A DNA stretch of 64,000 bases from Pleurodeles waltl (lineage: Eukaryota; Chordata; Amphibia; Caudata; Salamandridae), in NCBI RefSeq assembly GCF_031143425.1, contig NC_090439.1, positions 640,895,465 to 640,959,464 of the forward strand, written 5' to 3'. Below the pieces are notes generated by a model. That model was given only the letters and a program-made list of their open reading frames with translations, searched no databases and was not told the DNA's origin. Numbering within the stretch: the first letter of the stretch is position 1; the number at the start of each line of letters is the position of its first letter. Position numbers and translations under genes: made by a program. Shown piece by piece: positions 42,776 to 54,800 of this stretch.

Positions 42776-43615
42776 GTGGATCTGGCGTCGTGTACTCAAG
42801 TGGCTGAGGTGCCCCCCCTTCCCTTCCCCCTGAGGTGCCTGTCCTATTTTCTTTCTGATGCCCCTGCAGTGTTCTCTCCGTGGAGTTCTTGTCGTGGGAC
42901 TGGGCCTTGCCCCTTTGCACAGGACCCCTGTGATCCACGGACAGTGGTTGGACTACATTTAGTAGCTGTATATATTTTGTACATAGTTTATTTATTTATT
43001 GGGATTAATGGTGTACATATTTCAATATATCTGCCCGTTTATGATCTCTTCTTTTGGTCTTTGCATTATTTCGGAGGGGGGTGGTTTGTGGGTTGTGACA
43101 GTGATCTGTGGGAATGCATTGATGTGTGTGTTGTAGTGGGTGTGGGTGGGTGGGTGTGTGCCGGTAATCTTTTCCCTCCCCTGTGTCGTAGGTGCCGTAC
43201 TCACCGATGTCTTCCGCGCCGCCGGGCGTGCTCCTGGTATATGAGCAGGAATAGGAGTGCGGGGATGACCTGCAACTCTGGCTCCATACTGCCGGAATCT
43301 CGCGTGGAGTGCGTAGAGGTGAGCGTTTTCCCGTTCGTAGTCTGTTTCCGCCGTGTTCTTATCGGCGGTGCTCCCGCCCCGGAAAAGGTGGCAGATTGGT
43401 GGGTCGTAATAGGGTGGGCGGTACTTTGTCTGCCGCCGGGCTGTTGGCGGGAACCGCCGCGCTGTTTGTTTGTACCGCTGTGGCGGTCGGAGTGTTAAGT
43501 TGGCGGGCTGTGTTGGCGGTTCCCGCCAGGGTCAGAATTGCATATTTTAGACCGCCGGCCTGTTGGCGGCTTGGCCGCCGCTTTATTACCGACCGCCAGG
43601 GTCAGAATGAGGGCC
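42776..43615. other. Right subterminal region of the Harbinger element
   Basis: Non-coding, with TATATATTTTGTACATAG near 42970 and then GGCGG/CCGCC palindromes up to the terminal inverted repeat. It mirrors the left subterminal region in inverted orientation (CCGACCGCCAC, ATTACGACCCAC). Confidence 0.6.
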
Positions 43616-43618
43616 ATA

Positions 43619-45282
43619 ATGTCCTGTTGCAGTGGGTACTGAAATTGATTATACAGTCCAATGTGACTATTGTTACCTTTATAGATGTGCTAGTTGATTA
43701 GCATGTATGTGGTTCTGCATCAGTGGACAGCAAAACTCTAGCTAGAAAACACTGGTTCATCGTTTGGACTATTTAAAGAATTACCTTTATTTATAATGCT
43801 ATATGGTGAGTTTCGTTTTGTTCTCTGTCACTTTGTCACAGGCACACCTGATGACATTGGGCCATCATCTGAATTGGTAATTTATGGAGACTTTTCATGG
43901 CTGTGGTGTGAGTTTTCATACTCATGCCAAAAACTCTTAACTTTTCGGTCATTTATAATCTCATTTTCAGGCACTTATTCACTGGAAGGACCAATAATGT
44001 TTGGCCTTAAAAGCCAGCCCAACATACCTGATGTTAATTGTCTCCATCTTACTGAATAAAAATGTGAAAGGTTATGGGCCTACTTTAAACAGTCTCATAC
44101 AATGGAAGGCTGCACAACTCATCTTGCTAAACACTGCAGTTATTACATCACGAGTATAGCAAAATGTAGTCATGACTCGTAAGAGGTAATGAGCAAAAAT
44201 ACTAATTTAGTCAATCATAATAACCCAAGTAAGTTATTTCTCAAAGTAAGACAGTCAGAATATAGACAAGAAAACATCATAAATATTAAATTGCATAGTG
44301 TCAATTTGATTAAATTTTTCTAAGTTCAGTCATAAAATTAATTGTAATTACATTGATAATCTTATAATCATGCAATTATTCCTAATCCCCCATCATATTT
44401 ACATTTATGTTTCATATAGTCCAAGTAATAAATGAATTTCAAGAAATATTGATCAGCATATCCCGTGTGAGATGCATCATATTTTGATTATTATTGACAG
44501 TTTACCTTCATATAACATCTAAATAGGTGTCATAATTTGCTTAGAATTAAAAGCTTAAATTCTTAAAGCATCTTTGTTTTAGTTTTGATGCAGTTTATCT
44601 CAAAGTCACTGCTTTGGCATGATAAGTTAACTGTTCCCTGTGGGTGTTCGACGTAGGTAAAAATGCCTTTGCAATTAATTCAGTACCTATTTAATATCAA
44701 ATGTTTATTGTTCAAAGCGTCAATTTAATTGAAAGGAAATGCATATCTTTGCATGTTCACTCCCAAAGATTTGGACTGATTCTTTTGTTTTAACTCCATT
44801 ATAACTCAGTGAAATGTTAACAGATTTTACCCAAGGTGTATACGAGTTACAGTTGCAATATTTTAATTGAACAAAATTAATCTTCAGGGATGCAGGATCA
44901 TCAAGTTCAACTGATGTAATTTTCTTAAACTTCAATTTTCTCAGATGAAAAATTGAATCTAATTAGGAACCAACAGCTATAATTCAACCACAATCCAGAC
45001 TGTTGGGTAGCTTTAAAAAAAAAGTGCTGTGTATTGCGTTTATACAGAGATCCGCAACAAGAATGTAATACGTTAGCATGAAACATATGAATTTAATAGT
45101 TCACCAACAAGATCCACAAGTTTAACTCCCTCCTCCAATCCCACCTGGTTTATATATAAGGCAGTCTTTTCACTAGGTAACAGAAACAGTGCATATAATA
45201 AAGGTTACTACATAATTATTTCACACTTTGGGTATGTTTGGTACCAGTTAATTGTTCTGTAGTTTCATCTGAAGGAGGTTCT
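43619..45282. other. Unassigned AT-rich sequence
   Basis: Strongly AT-rich, no frame longer than 90 codons with a recognisable product, no tandem structure. Confidence 0.5.
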
Positions 45283-45310
45283 TTAACCCCTTCGCTGCCA
45301 GGCCTTTTCC
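45283..45310 (+). mobile_element. piggyBac-type terminal repeat on a TTAA site
   Basis: TTAA (45283-45286) is followed by CCCCTTCGCTGCCAGGCC, which resembles known piggyBac ends (CCxTTxGCxTGCCA). It marks the left end of a probably non-autonomous piggyBac-type element; the matching right end was not found with certainty before the L1 at 48.2 kb. Confidence 0.55.
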
Positions 45311-46370
45311 CCCTCCTGTGCCAGGCCTTTTTTTGGCTATTTGGGGCAGTTTGCTCCTAGGCCCTCATAACTTTTTGTCCACATAAGCTAGCCAAGCCAA
45401 ATTTGTGTCCTTTTTTTTCCAACATCGTAGGGATTCTAGAGGTACCCAGACTTTGTGGGTTCCCCTGAAGGAGGCCAAGAAATTAGCCAAAATACAGTGA
45501 AAATTTTGTTTTTTTCAAACAAATGGGAAAAAGGGGCTGCAGAAGAAGGCTTGTGGTTTTTTCTCTGAAAATGGCATCAACAAAGGGTTTGCAGTGCTAA
45601 AATCACCAGCTTCCTAGCTTTCAGGAACAGGCAGACTTGAATCAGAAAACCCAATTTCTCAACACAATTTTGGCATTTTACTGGGACATACCCCATTTTT
45701 ATGATTTTTTTGTGCTTTTAGCCTCCTTCCAGTCAGTGACAGAAATGGGCATGAAACCAATGCTGGATCCCAGAAACCTAAACATTTCTGAAAAGTAGAC
45801 GAAATTCTGAATTTAGCAAGGGGTCATTTGTGTAGATCCTACAAGGGTTTCCTACAGAAAATAGCAACTGAAAACAAAATATTGAAATTGAGGTGAAAAA
45901 AAACAGCAATTTTTCTCTACGTTTTACTCTGTAACTTTTTCCTGCAATGTCAGATTTTTGAAAGCAACATACAGTTACGTCTGCTGGACTCTTCTGGTTG
46001 CGGGGATATATAGGGCTTGTAGGTTCATCAAGAGCCCTTGGCACCCAGAACCAATAAATGAGCTGCAGCCTGCAGTGGGTTTTCATTCTATACCGGGTAT
46101 ACAGAAATTCATTTGCTGAAATATAAAGAGTGAAAAATAGGTATCAAGAAAACCTTTGTATATCCAAAATGGGCACAAAATAAGGTGTTGAGGAGCAGTG
46201 GTTATTTGCACATCTCTAATTTCCGGGGGCCCATACTAGTATGTGAATTACAGGGCATTTCTCAAATAGACGTCTTTTTTACACACTCTCTTATATTTGG
46301 AAGGAAAAAATGTAGAGAAAGACAAGGGGCAATAACACTTGTTTTGCTATTCTATGTTCCCCCAAGTCTC
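45311..46370. repeat. piggyBac-type element, unique left part
   Basis: Similar to 9440-9700 in its first 200 bp. Shows no transposase fragment. AT-rich with TTTTT runs. Confidence 0.5.
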
Positions 46371-47300
46371 CCGATAAAAATGACACCTCACTTGTGTGGG
46401 TAGGCCTGGAAATGCCTCAAAACACAACGTGGACACATCACATTTTTTGACAGAAAACAGAGGTGTTTTTTGCAAAGTGCCTACCTGTAGATTTTGGCCT
46501 CTAACTCAGCCGGCACCTAGGGAAACCTACCAAACCTGTGCATGTTTGCAAACTAGAGACCTAGGGGAATCCAAGATGGGGTGACTTGTGGGGCTCTGAC
46601 CAGATTCTGTTACCCAGAATCCTTTGCAAACCTCAAAATGTGGCTAAAAAAACTAGTTTTCCTCACATTTCGGTGACAGAAAGTTCTGGAAACTGAGAGG
46701 AGCCACAAATTTCCTTCCACCCAGCATTCACCCAAGTCGCCCGATAAAAATGGTACCTCACTTGTGTGGGTAGGCCTAGCGCCCGCGACAGGAAATGCCC
46801 CAAAACACAACGTGGACACATCACATTTTTTGACAGAAAACAGAGGTGTTTTTTGCAAAGTGCCTACCTGTAGATTTTGGCCTCTAGCTCAGCAGGCACC
46901 TAGGGAAACCTACCAAACATGTGCATTTGTTTAATCTAGAGATCTAGGGGAATCCAAGATGGGGTGACTTGTGGGGCTCTGACCAGGTTCTGTTACCCAG
47001 AACCCTTTGCAAACCTCAAAATTTGGCTAAAAAAACAAATTTTCCTCACATTTCGGTGACAGAAAGTTCTGGAATCTGAGAGGAGCCACAAATTTCCTTC
47101 CACCCAGCGTTCCCCCATGGCTCCCGATAAAAATTATACCTCACTTGTGTGGGTAGGCCTAGCGCCCACGAAAGGAAATGGCCCAAAACCCAACGTGGAC
47201 ACATCCCATTTTTTGACAGAAGACAGAGGTGGTTTTTGCAAAGTGCCTACCTGTGGATTTTGGCCTCTAGCTCAGCCGGCCCCAGGAGGGACAGAAATGG
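46371..47300. repeat. Tandem repeat, about 370-383 bp units, 2.5 copies
   Basis: CCGATAAAAA begins at 46371, 46741 and 47124. Each unit then has ACCTCACTTGTGTGGGTAGG, AACGTGGACACATCxCATTT, GTGCCTACCTGTxGATTTTGG and ACAGAAAGTTCTGGAA in the same order. Copies are about 90 percent alike by eye. Single blocks of this unit also occur inverted at 10.6-11.3 kb. Confidence 0.88.
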
Positions 47301-48085
47301 CCTAAAATAAATATGCCTCCCCAACCCCCCCGGGGAGCGACCCTTGCCTTCGTGACATTGGCACAAAAAAAAAATATCCCGGTGCCTAGTTGTTTCTGCC
47401 GCCCTTGGGGGCAGATTGACCTAAAATCGACCAATTTGGTCTAAGTACAATTTCCCCCCCAGGGGAGCGACCCTTGCCTAACGGGTCGCTCCCCATCGCA
47501 AAAAAAAACAAAAAAATTAGCCCTGGCGCCTAGAGGTTTCTGCCCCCCCTGGGGGCAGATCGGCCTAATAACAATAGGCCGATCTGCCCCCAGGGGGGGC
47601 AGAAATGGGCTAAAATAAATTTGTTCCCCCACCCCCCCAAGCCCTCCGGGAGCGACCCTTGCCTACGGGGTCGCTCCCCTTGCATGACATTGGCGCAAAA
47701 AAAAAAATCCCTGGTGCCTAGTTGTTTCTGCCCCCTTGGGGGCAGATTGACCTAAAATTGGCCGATCTGCCCCCAATGGGGGGCAGAAATGGTCTAAATA
47801 CAATTTCCCCCCCAGGGGAGCGACACTTGCCTAATGGGTCGCTCCCCATCTCTAAAAAAACAAACAAACAAAAAAAAACACAAAAAGAAAATTAGCCCTG
47901 GCGCTTAGAGGTTTCTGCCTCCCCTGGGGGCAGATCGGCCTAATAACAATAGGCCGATCTGCCCCCAGGGGGGGCAGAAATGGCCTAAAATAAATTTGCC
48001 CCCCCCCCCCTTTCCCCACAGGGGCGGATCGGCCTAATAACAATAGGCTGATCTGCCGTCGGGGAGGCAGAAATGGCCTAAAATA
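47301..48085. repeat. Hairpin-rich tandem repeat, about 377 bp
   Basis: GGCCTAATAACAATAGGCC, a perfect short hairpin, occurs at about 47560, 47938 and 48030 between GGGGGCAGATC and GATCTGCCCCC arms. A second hairpin, GGGAGCGACCCTTGCC.. to ..GGGTCGCTCCC, alternates with it. Separated by A-rich tracts. Confidence 0.85.
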
Positions 48086-48189
48086 AATTTGACAAGGATT
48101 TGTTGCCAGCATGAGGAAAGGGCTGTGCAGTTCCAGGTCATATGTATGAAGTCTGCTGTTGGAATACAGCACCAAAGACACATATCATA

Positions 48190-51100
48190 GCCTGTGGGGT
48201 AGATTATAAGTAGGGTAGTGGGGGAAAAGTAGGTTTGATGGATAAAGTTGTATTGTGTAAGCTTAAATCTAGCGTTTGAGCTGGCACCACAAATCCCCCC
48301 CCATGTTCCCAGTCCTTACTTTTCAATGGGCCTAATTGTAGGTCCTCCCGTTTAGTTTGAATCAGGAGAGGTTGTTTCAGAAGGTCATAATCGCAATGCT
48401 CTGTAGAAGTGTGACACTAATAGAAGACCCCCAGCCATCACCAATAGTGTGGTAAGAGTGTTAGAGCTGGTTGGGGAAACGGGAAACGTGGGCCATATCT
48501 CACGTGCAGTAGCTAAAAGCTTTTGGTATTGTAAGAATTGACTCGGTCCCGAGGTGAACAATTGCACTACTTCAGCATATGGTATGTAATGTCCTCCCGG
48601 ATAAAGATCTCTCAATGTAGACAACCTCCATCTTTCCAGCATTGGAGCAACATGGACTCCTCTATCTTACTGAAGGGTTGTAGTATCCAGATTGGGAGGT
48701 CTGGAGCATATGGGGCCCCTTGTATTACCTTTTTGCCACCTCATCCCATATCCCCACCATGTGGTGTATAAGGTAGGGCGTATAAGGGGGAATCCAAGAG
48801 CCAGTCATCAGCAACATAGGTAATGTCCGCCTCCCCACAAGAGCTCTCCAGTAACACTTTTTCACAGGAGCTCTCCTCAGCTAGCCAGTAGGTAGCATGT
48901 TGTAGGTGCGTTGTCATGTAGTAGTATTCTAGGTTTGGGACCTCAATACCACTGTGGGACCAAGGTCTCTTCAATGTGGATACATTCACCTGTTTAGACT
49001 TATCAGCCCACAGTAGATCGACAGATATGCTGTCAAATGGCTGGAAATATTGGCGAGGGAACATGAAAAATGTACCTTGAAGGGCATACAAGCATCTAGG
49101 AAGTAGTATCATTTTTGCAATCACTAGTTTTCTCATAAGGGAGACAGGTAAGCCTCTCCAAAAATGTACTGAAGCATTAAGTTATATAACTACCTTTCGA
49201 TATTCAAATCCAAAAACTCATCTTCTGTGGGGGGCAAGAAGGATACCCAAGTATCAGATTTCTCATAGTTTCCAGGGAAGTCCTGTTGAAGGAAGATATT
49301 TAAGAGTGGTTCAAGTCAAGCAGCCCACAAGATGTAGTCAGGATTTAGAGGGGTTGACCCATATCCCAGAAATCTCTTTAAACCCCTGCATCACCCGCAT
49401 GAGTATCAGTACTTAGAAGGTTGGATGTCGGAGGTAGGGCATCTTCTGCATAAAGGGAAACCATGAGTGGTCTCCCATCTTGATCCACCAAGGATGCGTT
49501 GTCCGGCCTAGTCTTGCTGCCAGAGGTTCCATCGCTAACGCAAACAGGAGCGGTGAGAGGGGGCTGCCTTGCCCGGTACCCTTACTCAGATTGAACAAGT
49601 CTGAAACCTCCCCCCCAGAACGTACACAGGCACATGGACTTGTATACAGTAATTGGATCCACTGAATATTTTTGGGTCCCAACCCAATTTTTCTCAGGAC
49701 ATGCCATACGTATGTCCATTTTAAAGAATCAAATGGCTGTTCGATATCCAGGAGAGCCAATGCAAGCTCATCGTCCTGATTTTACGAGGCATGATATATT
49801 TGGGAAAACCATCTGAGATTATGCCATGTACTTCTCTTTATGGTAAACCCCAATTGGTTTGTATGTACAAAGGATGGAAGGTGTGGGCAAAGGCCTCCCT
49901 AAGGTACTGCTGAGTATCTTAACATATATATCTAGGATAGAGACTGGTCTATATGCTGAGGCTACGGTAGGGTCTTTACTAGGTTAATGAATCATCATTA
50001 TTAGGGTTTCCCAAAGCGTGGGGAGAGGCTACTCTTCTGGAGGACTTCCTCAAAAGCCTCTAACAACTTGTCAGTTAGGATATCCACATATTTACAATAA
50101 AACTCCATTGGGAGACCGTCATTCCGAGATGTTTTGGTGTCTTCAATGTTTGGACAACAGCAAGAAGTTCCTCTTGTGTAATGGGGTTATTGAGGTTTTT
50201 GCAGTTGTCTGAAGTAAGACTGGGAAGTGGAGTTTCCAGTAGGATTTTTGTTATGTTGTCTCTCTGCGTCTGTCTTTGGCTGGCATACATGTTACTTAGA
50301 TGGAAATAGAAGACCTCGTTAATGGCCATTTGTGTACAAACTGGATGCCCTGTGTTGTTGTGCAAAGTCAGGATTGGAGTTCTGGAATTCTCCTGTCTTT
50401 TCAGGTGGGCCAGCATTGCTCAAGTTTTATCCCCTTCTGTGTGAAGACTCTTGCGATGTGCTGTAAAGGTGTGTTTTTCCAGTCTGCGCCAGTCCACCTA
50501 ATAGAGTCTTAAAGGTGTCTTGCCCCAGTCCTTTACGTGCTCTGGGTTTGAAGGGGGTGCCTTCTCAATGTTGCATAGGGCCTGTTCATTTTCCATATAT
50601 CTCCTTCAACTGCCATCTGACTCCATATGTTGTCTTGAGGCAGACACCACGTATTAAAGATTTCGTCACCTTCCAGTCAGTTGCCTTACTGTTCAAGATG
50701 CCTCAGTTCTCCTGTAAATAGCGTATTAATGTATCAATGACTGTGACTGCAAAGGGAGGGTCTGTAAGTGCCTCTGGATGGAGTCCCCAAAGTGGTACCT
50801 TTGGTCTACCAGCCAATTTCCCCAGAACCATCAGGACAAGGGAGTGATCTGATAAATTTCTAGGTAGATAGGAAATTCTCAAAACTAAAGGTGCCAAGCT
50901 ATTAGAGACTAGGCAATAGTATAGTCTACTGTGGATGCCCGTGGCTGGGGTACAACAGGAGAATTGTTGAGTGTTACGGTGTCTAACGCACCAAAGGTCA
51001 CTCAGACGTAGCTCTTGCATAATGTCTCATAGTGCTTCCATCATGTGAGGTTTTGTGTGCTACCGGGACGTGATACAGTCCTTGTCACCATCTAGGACAC

Positions 51101-51530
51101 AGTTGCAATCTCCTGCCATGATCACATCAGCTGCTAGATACGGGGAGGCAACCTGGGCTATAGTAATGCAGAAGTCTGAACAATCATTCTTAGGTGCGTA
51201 TATAGAATTACCTAGCGGCCTCCTGGGTCCAGGATGTGATGTCGGTATACTGTAGAAAGGGTATAACCGTGGCCACCCAAATTAAACCTCCTCAGGCATA
51301 GCCGGAGTATGACGTGTTGTAAAAGTGTCCCCTCCAGCGTTTCCCGAGGGAGGGAATGCAGTTTCTTCAGAGGTGGGTTTCTTTGAGAAAGTGGATACTT
51401 TATAACACTTTAAGAGGGCGTACACCTTTCTACGCTTCTCTAATTGGACGATACTGCAGACTTTCCATGTCATAAGTTTAGCAATGTAGTCTGTCATTTA
51501 TAAACTGTGGTACTCCCCTTACTTCTCCAG
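48190..51530 (-). pseudogene. L1-clade LINE ORF2 relic (endonuclease and reverse transcriptase)
   Basis: Minus-strand fragments in changing frames follow ORF2 order. 51500-51060: start of the endonuclease (KLMTWKVCSIVQLEKRRKVYALLK). 51020-50703: endonuclease C-terminus with the SDHSLV motif. 50416-50075: linker region. 49760-49413: reverse transcriptase (LDIEQPFDSLKWTYVWHVL, GTGQGSPLSPLLFALAMEPLA). The catalytic YADD block falls in degraded sequence near 49440, where only YADD-like letters in another frame can be seen. 49136-48741 and 48642-48388 give the C-terminal part (RCLYALQGTFFMFPRQYF, LRDLYPGG). Many stops and frameshifts; inactive. Confidence 0.85.
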
Positions 51531-52128
51531 AAAGGGAAGTGTCATATGTGACAATGAATACATTGATGATACACAAGAGCAAAATATAACATCCCAAAGC
51601 AACAAACTCTTTTAGTCACTAACGTACTCCCAACTCCCCCCTCCACAGAGGCAGTAGTGCTACATACACCTATCCTGTGTGTCTGCAGTTGGGGGATGGC
51701 AACAGCCACCCCATTTCCCAAAATAGTAAAACACAACATGTTTAAATCATAAATAACACAATAGGCAGTTATTGATTGCTGTGCTAGAGCTGTGGGCAAA
51801 ATAAAGGGATACAAGGTGAATTACACTCAAGCTCCCTCTCAATCCCATGCAACTCTCCCCTAAAGCATCCCATTATAGCATTGGTAAAAATCCTATTATG
51901 CTCACAGATTATGCACTGTGCTAATGTTTGTCTCCAGCCAGTTATGTCCTATGGATGGGTCTGGCACTAGCCACTGTAGACATAGGAGTACAGTGTGATG
52001 CACCATAGGAGCCCAGTCTCAGGTTGACACAGTACTCACTGTTTGTCGAGTAGGCTCATGCTGTTACTGCATTCCAGAGCTGTCACTAGCCATATCTAAT
52101 ACATTGCTGCCACTGAGGGAGGATTCCC
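51531..52128 (-). other. L1 inter-ORF region and degraded sequence
   Basis: Between ORF1 and ORF2 relics. No frame with motif. Longer than an ordinary L1 spacer, so it may include a small insertion. Confidence 0.35.
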
Positions 52129-53060
52129 TCAAGTCCAGGAACATATCCACAGATTTAAGCATTCCATCTGGGCACACCATGATCTTCCCCAATTGGTGGG
52201 TGTCGTTGGTGCTTTTCTTCCACCTTCCCTGTCTACCGGGGTGGGTAGATTGTCTTCGTTGATGAGGGCTCTTATGAGCCAGATCCCTGCCAGAATCTGA
52301 GGGAGAGTGTGTAACCAGTCATTAGCTTCAGTTGGGTGAAAGAAGAACACAACCGACCCTCCATATTGGATTCAAAGTTTTGCCAGAAATAGGAGGCTAT
52401 ATTTCATATTAAACCCCTGAAGTTTCTATTTGACAGCAAAAGTTTTTCATTGTTCTTGTACTCTTTGGGTGTAATCAGGGAATATGGAGATAGCTCTTCC
52501 CTGGTATGTTGTAGGTTCTCGGGTACTCTACAGGATAGCATTGGGGTCACTAAAGTTTAATAGGCGGGCAATGATAGGGCAGTGGGCTCTTTTAGTGGTG
52601 AAAATCTTTGAGAGTCTTATTGGCTTGAGGGTCGTTGTGATCCATTTCTCCAGAAACAGTTCAGCAGAGGGTCCCTCCGCCTTTTCCGGGAACCTCACAA
52701 AATGAAGGTTGTTCCTTCTAAATCGCCCTTCAGAATCTGCAGTGTGTTCTTCTAGAAGTGCTGTTAGTTTATGTAAATCTGAGACTGTGGTGCATAGGTT
52801 GTGAACCTCTTGTTGAGTTTATCCACATTTTGCTCCACTGCAGCCTCTCTATGTGACACTTTAAATGGCCAGCATGGAGCAAGATGACATCCACAGCTAC
52901 TGCTTCAATTTTATTAACTACTTCAGTTTTGGAGCCTTGGATTACTGCCACAGTGTCCACCAGGGAAGATCCCCCTCATTCTCCGTCTGCTCAGAGGGCA
53001 GTAACAAGAAGATATAATTGATTATTTTACTTGCGCTAGCTTCGAGCCTTTGTCTTTCAC
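52129..53060 (-). pseudogene. L1-clade LINE ORF1 relic
   Basis: Minus-strand pieces give a worn coiled-coil (VNKIEAVAVDVILLHAGHLKC near 52900), then an RRM-like start (RRNNLHFVRFPEKAEGPSAE near 52700), then the C-terminal domain (FFHPTEANDWLHTLPQ near 52320). The order is that of L1 ORF1, the RNA-binding chaperone of the element. Several frameshifts. Confidence 0.75.
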
Positions 53061-54400
53061 CGTGGCGGCTAGAGCATTGCATTGAGTGGTACTGTACCTC
53101 CTGCCACACCAGTGCAGAGTTGCTTCCTTATTTGGGTGTCCAGATGCCCTAGCCAGCACCACCAGCAGGCTGCAGTACATGTCTCTGAACAGAAATAGCC
53201 AGGTATCCTAATCAGACAGGAAGAGGGTGGGGTGGGGTGAGACGGTGCTGTCTTTAAATACTGCAGAGATTGTATCAATACCAATGGACAGTTTCCCCTA
53301 CTCTTGGCCTGGTCCGTCTCCTCACCGCCTGAGTGAATCCCCAGGAGTAAATGACACCAGATGTCTCACCTTGGCCCCCCTGGGTGTAGGTTTATGGGCC
53401 ACAATTGCTAACAGAGGCCCTCCACTGTGCTCCATCATGGGGGTCCCCCATGGGAACAGTCCTCAAAGTAGTCTCTAGTCGTGGAAGGAGGATTATGCAG
53501 TTCCCCTCTGCGTGGGTCTACAACTTCAACAGGGCCACACAGAAGGAATTGCAGGTGACAAACCCCAGGGGTCGACAATAGCACAGGGGTATGTGCTCAG
53601 GTATACATCACTCTGTTCATTTTCATGGGGCTGCTGGTACGGAACCCGGTGACCAATTGCAGTCCTGTTACATTTGTACTATGTATTTATATACTGGGGT
53701 GTATACCAAAGGTAATGCAGGATGCGAGGCCCGAGCTGCTCCCCTGCAGCAAGGCCTCATCTTTCTCTATCCACCAGCATGGCATTGCAAGGGTGTCTAC
53801 GGCCATCCACCATGATCAGCCCAACGCCTTATCAGTCCCAAAGGATTCTCCTGGGACAAGGGATGCCCTCCCACAGGGTCTCGCTTGGCAGCAGCTCCAG
53901 CCTCGCATCCCGCGCTTCAGGCCTCAACCACAGCAGTATGGGGCCCACGTACAGTGCATGGGCTGGGCCGCACAGCAAGACTGCACCCCTTTGCACTCAC
54001 CGCTGCTGCAGGTCAGGCAGTCTCCACAGGTTGGCTCCACCTTCACCGCTCCTCAGGCTCCCAGAGATCTCAGTGTGGCGAAAGAGCACTACACACCGGG
54101 GTTCAGCAAAACACCACACCCGTGCCACCACTCAACTCTAAGCCTCAGCCACTGCCGTCTCCCTTTGCAGGCTCCTCCCTATCAGTGTATCCCAGGCCTC
54201 CGGGTCTCGAATTCAGCCCACAAGAGCCGCTCATTATTTTCTGGCTTATTTAGTGTTTCCCCTCTAATCCAGCACGTAGGGGAGTATGAAGAGATGTAGG
54301 ATGGCCAGGAATCTGGAAGGATTTACCAGGATTTAGTGATCATTTGTGGGAGACTGTAAAGGAATTTGGGCATCTTGCCTGCCACACCCCCCTCTTTGGT
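53061..54400. other. GC-moderate sequence, perhaps L1 5' UTR
   Basis: Lies upstream of the L1 ORF1 relic. A 224-codon frame at 53625-54299 on the plus strand has no motif and overlaps other open frames, so I do not call it. L1 leader or unrelated sequence cannot be told apart. Confidence 0.35.
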
Positions 54401-54477
54401 AGCTTGATAGAGCTCACCAGTTTCCAGTAGTTTGAGACAGTTTTAAGTGATTACATTTTTGGAATAATACATTTGTG

Positions 54478-54800
54478 TGCCGACGGTTACATGCCGGTAG
54501 CTCTGCCATGTAACTGTTGGTGAAGACGGGGTGTAGGGGCCCCCTGGAGAGCCCCGTTGTGATGTTCACTGTTTGGCATGAAGACAGTGAACATGGCCAA
54601 GGGTGCTGGTGCACCCTACGCACTACAGCATTGCCGTCGGCTCGATTATGAGCCAATGCCAATGTTGTAGGCCATTTCTCGCTGACCCAGTGGGAAACTC
54701 AATGGGGCCCACAGGAAGGCAGCCGCACTGGCGGCAACCTGACCGTCAAGGTTTCAGCAGACGGCCTGTTCCATCTGCCAAAGTCGTAATCGATCCCTAA
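54478..54800. mobile_element. Worn Harbinger-type non-autonomous element M7
   Basis: Contains in order the family blocks CACTGT..ACAGTG hairpin (54566-54596), GGGTGCTGGTGCACCCT, GCCGTCGGCTCGATTATGAGC and CCCAGTGGGA, and ends AAGTCGTAATCGATCCCTAA. The left end has decayed. Compare M1 and M6. Confidence 0.6.

Larger units (their letters stand above)
34224..43615. mobile_element. Apparently complete PIF/Harbinger element with three genes
   Basis: Left end GGTGGTCATTCTGACC, right end GGTCAGAATGAGGGCC, an inverted match at 13 of 16 positions, flanked by ATA at 34221-34223 and 43616-43618. Further inside, both ends carry CGGCGG/CCGCCG palindromes and the inverted motif TATTACGACCCACxAAT (near 34434 and 43400), so the terminal region is a few hundred bp of subterminal inverted repeat. 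Content: Myb-like gene 1 (plus), transposase (minus), Myb-like gene 2 (plus), then a 30-bp and a 64-bp array. Canonical Harbingers have one transposase and one Myb-like gene. All three genes read open after plausible splicing, so the element may still be functional. Confidence 0.9.

Noticed and set aside
42095..43498. Frames of 143 to 399 codons in several frames on both strands
   Set aside because: Produced by a 64-bp repeat lacking stops; a unit length not divisible by three makes the same peptide appear in all frames.
46371..48085. CRISPR-like or centromeric satellite array
   Set aside because: Units are long, contiguous without unique spacers, few in number, and begin at a transposon-type end; the genome is clearly eukaryotic.
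53625..54299. 224-codon frame on the plus strand
   Set aside because: No start context, no motif, overlaps two other frames of similar length; opposite to the L1 relic.
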